This document shows, piece by piece, positions 1-5,830 of a DNA stretch of 5,831 nucleotides (position 1 is its first letter; every line of letters begins with the position of its first letter). Both the position numbers and the translations under genes were made by a program. The DNA lies in the NCBI GenBank assembly GCA_027592975.1, contig JAQCJS010000082.1:1-5831 (forward strand), in the 5' to 3' direction. The notes beneath the pieces are model-generated. The model did no database searches. It was not told the origin of the DNA and worked only from the letters and a program-made list of their open reading frames with translations. The DNA comes from Chloroflexota bacterium. Lineage in GTDB: Bacteria > Chloroflexota > Dehalococcoidia > UBA2979.

Positions 1-919
<919 letters not shown>

Positions 920-1029
920 GGGCGCACTCACGTCGACGGGGAGGTGTCGCGAGGGACACAGGGTACCGCGCGGGGGCGTTAGGTGCGTGGCTACCCGCGA
1001 GCGCAGGATCGCCGGAGTCCGCCGCCTCG

Positions 1030-2505
1030 CTACGCCAGCGTGGTGACGATGGGTGACTCGGTCGTGACCTCGTCGCCCTCGTTGCGCGTGGTGTCGAGGG
1101 CGAACTTGTCGAACTGCAGCGGCACGGCGGCCGGGTACTGGCCCGTGAAGCACGCCGTGCACTGGTTCCCCGCGACCTGCCCGGTCGCTGCGACGGTGCC
1201 CTCGATCGACAGGTAGCCGAGGCTGTCCGCGTTGATGTGCGCGCGGATCTCCTCCACGCTCTGCTGCGCGGCGATCAGCTCGCCGCGGGTCGCCATGTCC
1301 ACGCCGTAGAAGCAGGGGTGCGTGATCGGCGGCGAGGTGATGCGGAAGTGCACCTCCAGCGCGCCGGCGCGGCGGAGCATCTCGACGACGCGCGGGGTCG
1401 TGGTGCCTCGGACGATCGAGTCGTCCACCACCACCACGCGTTTGCCCTGGAGCACCTCGCGCAAGGGGTTGAACTTCAGGCGGACGCCGCGCTCACGGAG
1501 CCGCTGGTCGGGCTGGATGAAGGTGCGGCCCACGTAGCGGTTCTTCACCAGGCCCTCGGCGTAGGGGATGCCGGAGGCCTGCGCGTAGCCGATCGCCGCC
1601 GCCGTCGCCGAGTCCGGCACGCCGATGACGATGTCCGCGTCCACCGGGTGCTCCGCAGCCAGCTTCGCGCCCATGCGCATGCGAACCGGGTGCAGCAACT
1701 CCCCACCGAGGCGAGAGTCGGGGCGGGCGAAGTAGATGAACTCGAAGAGGCACAGCGCCTGCGACTGGCCCTCCGCCATGGGCACGGTCTCGCCCAGCGG
1801 GTACGAGGAGTGCAGCCCCTCCGCGTCGATGCGCACAACCTCGCCCGGCTGGACCTCGCGCACGAAGTCCGCGCCCAGGTGGTCGAGCGCGCAGGTCTCG
1901 GAGGCGAACACCCAGCCGTGGCCATTGAGGCGGCCGATGCACAGCGGACGGATGCCCAGCGGGTCGCGCACGCCGAACAGCGCGTCCTTCGTGAGCAGGG
2001 TGAGCGAGTAGGCACCGTTGGCGCGCCGCATCAGCGTCGCGAAGCGCTCGTCCCACGTCTCGCCCGGCGTCTCCACCAGCAGCCGGCCCATGACCTCGGT
2101 GTCGGTGGTGGTCTCGAACTGCACCCCGACCGCATCCAGGTCGGCGCGCATGACGTCCGCGTTGACCACGTTGCCGTTGTGGGCGATGGCGATCTCGCCG
2201 TGGGCGCCTCGGACGACGAAGGGCTGTGCGTTGCACTGGATCGAGGCGCCGGTGGTGGAGTAGCGGGTGTGGCCGATGGCCGCGAAGCCGGGGAGGGTGG
2301 AGAGCGTCTCCTCCATGAACACCTGGGACACAAGACCCATCTCGGCGTACAGGTGGATGCGTTTGCCGTCCGTGGTGGCGATGCCGGCGGACTCTTGTCC
2401 GCGATGCTGCAGCGCGTGCAGCCCGAAGAAGGTAAGCCGAGCGACGTCTTCGCCAGGGGCGTAGACGCCGAATACGCCGCACTTCTCACCGAGGTGGTCG
2501 AGCAA
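1030..2505 (-). CDS. purF: Amidophosphoribosyltransferase, [4Fe-4S] (Bacillus-type) form, TTG start
   Basis: First committed step of purine synthesis: PRPP + glutamine give phosphoribosylamine + glutamate + PPi. I chose the TTG at 2505-2503 (491 residues). It gives the short propeptide MLDHLGEK in front of the nucleophile Cys9 (KCGVFGVYAPG), as in processed PurF enzymes, and a GGGAG/AGG purine stretch lies just upstream. The open frame runs 45 codons further, to a GTG at 2640, but that extension reads through a strong hairpin and matches nothing in the family. The N-terminal Ntn glutaminase domain shows LQHRGQESAGIA, GHTRYSTTG (78-86) and HNGNVVN (109-115). The phosphoribosyltransferase domain shows the PRPP loop VVVVDDSIVRGTT (357-369). 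Cys252 (CLFEFIYFARPDS), Cys398 (HPCFYG), Cys449 and Cys452 (CTACFTGQYP) match the four cluster ligands of the B. subtilis-type enzyme, so an oxygen-sensitive [4Fe-4S] cluster is expected. Lies upstream of purM. Confidence 0.96.
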   Translation of the reverse strand: MLDHLGEKCGVFGVYAPGEDVARLTFFGLHALQHRGQESAGIATTDGKRIHLYAEMGLVSQVFMEETLSTLPGFAAIGHTRYSTTGASIQCNAQPFVVRGAHGEIAIAHNGNVVNADVMRADLDAVGVQFETTTDTEVMGRLLVETPGETWDERFATLMRRANGAYSLTLLTKDALFGVRDPLGIRPLCIGRLNGHGWVFASETCALDHLGADFVREVQPGEVVRIDAEGLHSSYPLGETVPMAEGQSQALCLFEFIYFARPDSRLGGELLHPVRMRMGAKLAAEHPVDADIVIGVPDSATAAAIGYAQASGIPYAEGLVKNRYVGRTFIQPDQRLRERGVRLKFNPLREVLQGKRVVVVDDSIVRGTTTPRVVEMLRRAGALEVHFRITSPPITHPCFYGVDMATRGELIAAQQSVEEIRAHINADSLGYLSIEGTVAATGQVAGNQCTACFTGQYPAAVPLQFDKFALDTTRNEGDEVTTESPIVTTLA

Positions 2506-2537
2506 CCCGCACCTGCTCCCACGCCCGTTAGGCAGGA

Positions 2538-2546
2538 AGTGTATCA
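2538..2546 (-). promoter_or_regulatory. Candidate extended -10 box for purF
   Basis: The minus strand reads TGATACACT, a TGn extension plus TACACT (four of six matches to TATAAT). It ends 33 bases before the proposed TTG start of purF and just downstream of two hairpins that could end transcription from the gene before. I see no good -35 element at the expected distance, though an extended -10 can partly compensate. This is an inference from one short motif. Confidence 0.3.
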
Positions 2547-2561
2547 CGCTCGAAACGAGCG
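2547..2561 (-). other. Small perfect hairpin next to the terminator-like hairpin
   Basis: CGCTCG, three bases, CGAGCG: a 6-bp perfect stem with a TTT loop on the minus strand. It abuts the larger hairpin at 2561-2588, shares one base with it, and overlaps or touches the candidate purF -10 region. It could be the second half of a tandem terminator or a protein-binding dyad. Stems this short also occur by chance in high-GC DNA. Confidence 0.35.
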
Positions 2562-2588
2562 AGCCGGAGGCTGTTGCGCCTCCGGCTC
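2561..2588 (-). terminator. Strong hairpin between the CoA-binding gene and purF (terminator or attenuator)
   Basis: An 11-bp perfect stem (GAGCCGGAGGC paired with GCCTCCGGCTC) encloses a 6-base loop. It lies 95 bases downstream of the stop of the CoA-binding gene and 56 bases upstream of the purF start, on the shared minus strand. There is no long U-tract; only TTT, inside the next small hairpin, follows on the minus strand. The most likely role is terminating the upstream gene. Because purF comes next, attenuation of purF is an alternative. The dyad itself is certain; its function is inferred. Confidence 0.6.
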
Positions 2589-2682
2589 TTGTATCGCGCG
2601 TTTCTGGGCTACCGGCTAGCAGCAGCCGCTGGCCCATCACAATCGCCGTGGCCCCACCGGCGCGAGGCCCCCGATCAGAGCG

Positions 2683-3093
2683 TCAGGCCTGGCCTCGCAC
2701 GTCCAGCTTCTGGTGCTCGATCTTCGTGCAGAGATCCATCACGACCTCCAGGCCCGCGGCGCGCGCCGTCGCGGCGGCGTCCTCGTTCACGATGCCGAGC
2801 TGCATCCACACGGCCTTCGCACCGGCCGCGATCGCGTCCTCCACCACCGGAGGGACGTCACCAGGGCGCCGGAAGATGTCGACGATGTCCACCGTCTCCG
2901 GCAGCTCCTGCACGGAGTCGTACACCGGCCGGTCGAAGATCTCGCCCTCCTCCACCGGGTTGACGAGGTAGACGGTGTATCCCGCATCGATCAGGTGCTT
3001 CGCCACCTCGTTCGAGGCGCGGTCGGGCTTCGAGGAGACGCCGACGACCGCGATGGTCTTCGCGTCACGCATCAGTTCGAGAGAGCGATCCAC
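2683..3093 (-). CDS. CoA-binding domain protein, YccU-like (CoA_binding_2 family)
   Basis: A 136-residue single-domain Rossmann-fold protein of the family that includes E. coli YccU, which is nearly the same length. The family resembles the CoA-binding domain of succinyl-CoA synthetase alpha subunits; its physiological role is poorly defined. Visible motifs are TIAVVGVSSKPDRAS (13-27, glycine-rich nucleotide loop), VYLVNPVEEGEIF (41-53), VDIVDIFRRP (68-77), AVWMQLGIVNEDAA (94-107) and VMDLCTKIEH (118-127), which matches the family's conserved C-terminal cysteine-lysine-glutamate-histidine stretch. The GTG start at 3093-3091 is preferred because a perfect GGAGG sits five bases upstream and it restores the family length; the open frame continues to 3156 but adds a non-conserved, repeat-encoded N-terminus. 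It is followed by a hairpin and then purF, so a functional link to purine synthesis is possible but not shown. Confidence 0.92.
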   Translation of the reverse strand: MDRSLELMRDAKTIAVVGVSSKPDRASNEVAKHLIDAGYTVYLVNPVEEGEIFDRPVYDSVQELPETVDIVDIFRRPGDVPPVVEDAIAAGAKAVWMQLGIVNEDAAATARAAGLEVVMDLCTKIEHQKLDVRGQA

Positions 3094-3098
3094 AGGTA

Positions 3099-3103
3099 CC
3101 TCC
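3099..3103 (-). promoter_or_regulatory. Shine-Dalgarno GGAGG that fixes the GTG start of the CoA-binding gene
   Basis: GGAGG on the minus strand, then five bases (TACCT), then GTG. This is the reason for rejecting the upstream start at 3156. Confidence 0.8.
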
Positions 3104-3128
3104 GGGACTAGCCAGTCTGAGCATCCAT

Positions 3129-3184
3129 GGTCGCACGGGCGTGGTCGCATGGGCATGGGCGGACGGGCATGGGCGGACGGGGTC
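3129..3184. repeat. Degenerate 14-bp tandem repeat, four copies
   Basis: On the plus strand the copies are GGTCGCACGGGCGT, GGTCGCATGGGCAT, GGGCGGACGGGCAT and GGGCGGACGGGGTC, exactly in register with no gaps. A further GGTCGC begins at 3181. Adjacent copies differ at two to four positions. The array fills about half of the 114-base gap between the membrane-protein stop (3208) and the CoA-binding start (3093), upstream of the latter. It could be a minisatellite born by slippage or a set of protein-binding sites. The unit is not a multiple of three, so it does not encode a repeated peptide. Confidence 0.8.
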
Positions 3185-3207
3185 GCGGAAGCGCGGGCCG
3201 GCCTCGG

Positions 3208-3861
3208 CTACGCCCCAGCGTCCTCGGCATCCTTCGCGTCCTCGTCCGGGGCGGCGGTGTCCAGCGCCCACGCGGGGAGCGTGGCCGGGATGAACGGAGC
3301 GCCGGCCATCTCCGCGAGCGACCACGCGAGGTCGTTCGCGCGGGCGAGCGCCTCTTCCGCCAGCGGGCGCGCCGCCATGGTCGCGGCCACGTCCAGCACG
3401 CGGTCGTTGTCCTTCACCACGCGCACGTCCCAGCGCACCACGTCCTGCAGATCGCCGCCCGGCAGCTCGTCCTCGAAGTCCCCGGCGACCTCAATGCGCT
3501 TGATGCGCGCGAACGGCACCAACTCCTGCGTGCCCAGGCCCAGGCCCAGGAAGCCCTGCTGCCAGCGGCACGTCCCCTTCGGACGCTCCATCAGGAAGGA
3601 GCTGCCGGCGACCTGGTAGACGAAACCCAGCATGGCCGTGGGCCCCGCGACGATCGCGAAGAGCAGTAGCAGCACCAGCACCCAGAGCGGCAACGCGTTC
3701 ATGAACACCACCAGCGCCCACACCGCCAGCGCCGCCAGCGCCGCCTGCACGATCGGCCCGACGAGGTCGCGCCGGGAGGGCCGGATGGCGATCTGTTCGT
3801 CCGTGATCGCCGCGTAGGCGCGGTGGAGCGGGATCGTGCGGCGGCTACCGGTGGTGGTCAT
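3208..3861 (-). CDS. Uncharacterised membrane protein with two TM helices and an acidic tail
   Basis: 217 residues from the ATG at 3861-3859, preceded by GAGGG at short spacing. The frame stays open upstream to 4233, but that extension is antisense to the Trm112-like gene and looks spurious. Residues 1-32 are polar and basic. Two hydrophobic segments follow (about 33-54 and 57-80), separated by a short NALP turn, so both ends probably face the cytoplasm. Residues 85-160 look like a compact beta-rich domain (SSFLMERPKGTCRW, FLGLGLGTQELVPFARIKRIEVAG, VVRWDVRVVKDNDRVLDVAA), resembling the layout of bacterial PH-like membrane proteins. That is an impression of shape, not a recognised family hit. 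Residues 161-190 look helical and the last 17 are acidic and Asp/Ala-rich. It is divergent from the Trm112-like gene. Function unknown. Confidence 0.8.
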   Translation of the reverse strand: MTTTGSRRTIPLHRAYAAITDEQIAIRPSRRDLVGPIVQAALAALAVWALVVFMNALPLWVLVLLLLFAIVAGPTAMLGFVYQVAGSSFLMERPKGTCRWQQGFLGLGLGTQELVPFARIKRIEVAGDFEDELPGGDLQDVVRWDVRVVKDNDRVLDVAATMAARPLAEEALARANDLAWSLAEMAGAPFIPATLPAWALDTAAPDEDAKDAEDAGA

Positions 3862-3914
3862 GCGCCCTCGGACATCCTCGATGCGCCCGTCGTGATGCGT
3901 GCGCGCCACGATCG

Positions 3915-3920
3915 AGTCTA
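3915..3920 (-). promoter_or_regulatory. Candidate -10 box (TAGACT) for the two-helix membrane protein
   Basis: The minus strand reads CGCGCCTAGACT. TAGACT matches TATAAT at four of six positions and ends 54 bases upstream of the ATG at 3861. Upstream of dapB an almost identical CGCGGCTAGACT lies 55 bases from its ATG, which raises confidence in both. No recognisable -35 element is visible. Confidence 0.4.
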
Positions 3921-3984
3921 GGCGCGGGCGACGGCTTCCCGCACGCCTTGCCCCGCGCCTATCATCGGAGGACTGGAGGCCCTC

Positions 3985-4203
3985 ATGCGCCACGACCTGA
4001 TGGACATCCTCGCCTGCCCGATCTGCAAGGGCGTCCTCACGCTCGCAACCACGCGCGAAGAGGGTGGCGAGGTGATCGAGGGCGCGCTCTCCTGCGCCGT
4101 CTGCGCCGAGACCTTCCCGATCAGCGAGGGCATCCCGAACCTGCTCCCGCCCGACCTCCGCCGGGCGATGGAGGCCGAGGCGGCCCGGCCGAACGGCCAC
4201 TAG
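3985..4203 (+). CDS. Trm112-like zinc-ribbon protein (Trm112p/UPF0434 YcaR family)
   Basis: 72 residues, typical of the family. Opens with HDLMDILACPICKG, the family hallmark, giving a first CxxC at Cys11/Cys14; the second CxxC is Cys37/Cys40 (LSCAVCAETFPISEGIPNLLP). The four cysteines should bind one zinc ion. Eukaryotic and archaeal Trm112 proteins activate methyltransferases; the bacterial relatives are small accessory proteins whose partners are mostly unknown, and no methyltransferase is visible here. The ATG has a perfect GGAGG (3975-3979) five bases upstream. The stop codon TAG (4201-4203) overlaps the Shine-Dalgarno sequence of the next gene. A weak TATCAT at 3960-3965 could be a -10 box. 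Confidence 0.93.
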   Translation: MRHDLMDILACPICKGVLTLATTREEGGEVIEGALSCAVCAETFPISEGIPNLLPPDLRRAMEAEAARPNGH

Positions 4204-4206
4204 GAG
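4202..4206 (+). promoter_or_regulatory. Shine-Dalgarno AGGAG overlapping the Trm112-like stop codon
   Basis: AGGAG shares its first two bases with the TAG stop of the upstream gene and sits five bases before the ATG at 4212. This arrangement favours translational coupling and supports the choice of 4212 over the in-frame ATG at 4221. Confidence 0.7.
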
Positions 4207-4211
4207 TCCCC

Positions 4212-4439
4212 ATGGGGCCGATGACCCAGGCACGGTCGCGGATACTCGGACGCGCGCTGATGGCGATCGCGGCGCTCCAGCAGATCGCCGTGCTGCGCCA
4301 GCTCGGCCGCCGCTCGTTCCCCGTGTGGCTGCTGCTCGCGCTGCTCACGGCACCGCTGTCGGTGCTCCTCGGCTGGGTCGGCTACACGCTCGCGACGATC
4401 GACTGGGACCACCCCGCGGACTACCCGCCGGGCGAGTAG
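4212..4439 (+). CDS. Small single-pass membrane protein, unknown function
   Basis: 75 residues. The N-terminus (MGPMTQARSRILGRAL) is basic and is followed by a moderately hydrophobic, possibly amphipathic helix (about 11-29, ILGRALMAIAALQQIAVL). After a basic turn (RQLGRRSF) comes a clear transmembrane segment at about 37-60 (PVWLLLALLTAPLSVLLGWVGYTL), and then an acidic, proline-rich tail (DWDHPADYPPGE). The basic residues before the helix suggest that the N-terminus is inside. I do not recognise a family. It starts eight bases after the Trm112-like stop and almost certainly shares its mRNA. A clean Shine-Dalgarno sequence, tight coupling and a coherent membrane topology argue that it is real despite its size. 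Confidence 0.75.
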   Translation: MGPMTQARSRILGRALMAIAALQQIAVLRQLGRRSFPVWLLLALLTAPLSVLLGWVGYTLATIDWDHPADYPPGE

Positions 4440-4456
4440 GCGCGAGCCCTACGCCC
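4430..4456. terminator. Candidate bidirectional hairpin across the convergent stop codons
   Basis: GTAGG (4436-4440) pairs with CCTAC (4448-4452) around a 7-base loop. After a 2-base bulge (4434-4435), GGGC (4430-4433) pairs with GCCC (4453-4456). The hairpin contains the stop codons of both converging genes, which are only nine bases apart. There is no U-tract. Given the lack of other intergenic space, this is the best visible candidate for ending transcription from both sides, but it is weak. Confidence 0.3.
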
Positions 4457-4733
4457 CCTCGCTCCAGGTCCACTCCACGCCGCGCATGACCTGCAGCGCC
4501 CGCGCGATCCTCGAGGCGTGCGGGACGCCGTCCAGGTCGATGCCCTCGTCGATGTCGAGGAACTCCACGCCGACCAGGTCGCCCTTCAGGTCGTAGTCCA
4601 GCGTGCGGCGCTCGTCCAGCTCGCGCGTCTCCATCGCCATCTCGCCGCTGTGGCCCAGGACCACGTACAGCGTGCGCGCGTCCGGGTCGATGCGGAGCTG
4701 CAGATCCATCAGGCCGAACGACTGCATCGCCAC
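4449..4733 (-). CDS. DUF2283 family protein
   Basis: 94 residues from a GTG at 4733-4731, or 92 from the ATG at 4727. The core LRIDPDARTLYVVLGHSGEMAMETRELDERRTLDYDLKGDLVGVEFLDIDEGIDLDG has the DUF2283 pattern: an alternating beta-rich start (D..A.tLYv), a central acidic turn, then Dyd..G.lVGvEfLd. Family members are small and of unknown function. The dapB stop lies three bases upstream of the GTG, so the two are surely co-transcribed and probably translationally coupled; a GGGGA eight bases before the GTG could act as ribosome-binding site. The C-terminal part (HASRIARALQVMRGVEWTWSEGA) looks helical and is less typical. It converges with the small membrane protein gene. No link to lysine synthesis is evident beyond position. 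Confidence 0.85.
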   Translation of the reverse strand: MAMQSFGLMDLQLRIDPDARTLYVVLGHSGEMAMETRELDERRTLDYDLKGDLVGVEFLDIDEGIDLDGVPHASRIARALQVMRGVEWTWSEGA

Positions 4734-4736
4734 GCG

Positions 4737-5531
4737 CTAGTTCCCCAGCCCGACGAGCTGGTCGAGGCCCTCGACAAGCCCGTTGCGGTTCATCACCTCG
4801 CGGACGGCGATCACCACACCGGGCATGAACGCCTCGCGGCCCGCGGTGTCGTGACGCAGCGAGAGCGTCTGGCCGAACCCGCCGAAGATGACCTCCTGCG
4901 AGGCGACGAAGCCGGGCAGCCGCACGGAGTGGATCGGCACGCCCCCCGTGTCCGCACCGCGCGCGCCGGGGAGGTGCTCCAGGGTAGGGACGTTCATGGT
5001 GAAGTCCGTCTCACGCGCGGCGCGCATCAGCCGCGCCGTGGTGAGCGCCGTCCCGCTGGGCGTGTCCACCTTCCGGTCGTGGTGCAGCTCGATGATCTCT
5101 GCGCTGTCGAAGAACCGCGAGGCGAGCGCGGCCATGTACATCTGCAGCACCGCGCCGATCGCGAAGTTGGCGGCGTACACCGCGCCCCGCCCCGCGGCCG
5201 CGGATCCCTCGCGCAGCTTCGCGATCGTGGCGGCGTCCACGCCGGACGTGCCGATGACCGGGCGCACGCCGTGCTTGAGCGCGGCGTCCACCAGCGCGGG
5301 AGTGAACTGCGCGTTGGTGAAGTCCACCACCACGTCCGGGTGCGTGCGTTCGAAGAGCGCGGCGGGATCCGCGTGGACGCCGTAGGTGGTACCGCTGGAG
5401 GCGCGGTGCTCCTCGTCCCCCTGCGCCAGCGGCTCCACGAAGCCGACCGGCTGCAGATCCTCCTGCGCCTCGATCGTCTCCAGCACGAGCTGGCCCATGG
5501 TCCCGGTGCCGCAGATCGCTACGCGGATCAT
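4737..5531 (-). CDS. dapB: 4-hydroxy-tetrahydrodipicolinate reductase
   Basis: Reduces 4-hydroxy-tetrahydrodipicolinate to tetrahydrodipicolinate with NAD(P)H in the diaminopimelate/lysine pathway. 264 residues, normal for the family, from the ATG at 5531-5529 with GAGGG six bases upstream. The N-terminal Rossmann domain has GTGTMG (8-13), VDFT (69-72), GTSG (94-97) and NFAIGAVL (122-129). The C-terminal domain has the signature ELHHDRKVDTPSGTAL (148-163), with His150 and Lys154 at the positions of the catalytic pair in E. coli DapB, then RGADTGGVPIHSVR (191-204) and an FGGFGQTLSLRH strand. The usual GxxGRMG loop has Thr in place of Arg. The acidic Glu33 after strand 2 is followed by Pro, where NADPH-preferring relatives carry a basic residue, which hints at NADH use (inference). 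No dapA is in the window; the downstream partner is the DUF2283 gene. Confidence 0.97.
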   Translation of the reverse strand: MIRVAICGTGTMGQLVLETIEAQEDLQPVGFVEPLAQGDEEHRASSGTTYGVHADPAALFERTHPDVVVDFTNAQFTPALVDAALKHGVRPVIGTSGVDAATIAKLREGSAAAGRGAVYAANFAIGAVLQMYMAALASRFFDSAEIIELHHDRKVDTPSGTALTTARLMRAARETDFTMNVPTLEHLPGARGADTGGVPIHSVRLPGFVASQEVIFGGFGQTLSLRHDTAGREAFMPGVVIAVREVMNRNGLVEGLDQLVGLGN

Positions 5532-5779
5532 CGCCGTCCCTCACTCCCGGCGCGTGCGTCAGCGCCGATGTTCGTCGTGGTGCGCAGTCTAGCCGCGCAC
5601 GGCGTGGCGGGCATCGAGGCGCGCGGATCCGGCGCGCTCCCCGGCGAACGCCCGCGCTCCCGCATGGCCGCACGGAGGGTACCGAGGCGAACGCGGCAGA
5701 GCGCGGAAGGGCGCTGTGCTCGGTGGCGACGAGCGGCGGCGGCGGAGCGCAGGGTCGTACCGAGGCGGCCGCAGAGCGG
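5532..5779. other. Gene-free region upstream of dapB with an imperfect direct repeat
   Basis: No convincing gene on either strand. The longest frames here are Arg/Pro/Ala-rich, lack homology cues and have no good ribosome-binding site. The right part contains an imperfect direct repeat: GTACCGAGGCG at 5679-5689 and again at 5757-5767, each followed shortly by GCAGAGCG (5696-5703 and 5771-5778). The second copy runs straight into the large palindrome at the right edge. The rest is GC-rich sequence without recognisable structure apart from the dapB promoter candidate. Confidence 0.6.
5586..5591 (-). promoter_or_regulatory. Candidate -10 box (TAGACT) for dapB
   Basis: The minus strand reads CGCGGCTAGACT, ending 55 bases upstream of the dapB ATG. 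The same box, CGCG(G/C)CTAGACT, lies 54 bases upstream of the membrane-protein gene at 3861. The repetition of motif and spacing is the support; no -35 consensus can be seen. Confidence 0.4.
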
Positions 5780-5830
5780 TCGACCTCACCCGGCCCCCTC
5801 CTGGAAGGAGGGGGCCGGGTGAGGTCGATC
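5778..5830. repeat. Large palindrome: 23-bp perfect stem with 3-base loop
   Basis: Positions 5780-5802 are the exact reverse complement of 5806-5828, with the loop GGA between. Base pair 5778/5830 and a G-T wobble at 5779/5829 extend it to 25. The arms contain CTCACCCGGCCCCCTCC and its complement. As RNA this would be a very stable hairpin, so it may be an intrinsic terminator for a gene beyond the right edge. Its shape (long, GC-rich, intergenic, near-blunt loop) also fits a REP-like or MITE-like interspersed palindrome. The window ends one base later, so a U-tract or flanking repeat copies cannot be judged. Confidence 0.85.

Noticed and set aside
944..959. Small dyad GTGTC-GACAC between purF and purM as a terminator or regulatory hairpin
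   Set aside because: Only a 5-bp stem with a 6-base loop and no U-tract; this is expected by chance in such DNA.
1237..2619. 460-codon open frame on the plus strand
   Set aside because: It is exactly antisense to purF, with a His/Arg/Ala/Val-rich composition typical of shadow frames in high-GC DNA; purF is unmistakable on the other strand.
2506..2682. Purine riboswitch or other known leader RNA before purF
   Set aside because: No purine-riboswitch core or other known aptamer pattern can be seen; only the two simple hairpins are supported.
3948..4211. Longer plus-strand frame upstream of the small membrane protein (start at 3948)
   Set aside because: It overlaps the Trm112-like gene in another frame with Arg/Pro/His-rich sequence; the ATG at 4212 has its own AGGAG.
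3862..4233. N-terminal extension of the two-helix membrane protein to 4233
   Set aside because: It would overlap the Trm112-like gene in antisense and adds residues with no structural sense; the ATG at 3861 has a ribosome-binding site and is followed by a coherent membrane topology.
5589..5789. 66-codon minus-strand frame upstream of dapB
   Set aside because: Low-complexity Arg/Pro/Ala composition, no ribosome-binding site, and it overlaps the palindrome arm and the dapB promoter candidate.
4518..5822. 434-codon open frame on the plus strand
   Set aside because: It is antisense to dapB and the DUF2283 gene, reads through the terminal palindrome, and has shadow-frame composition without family motifs.
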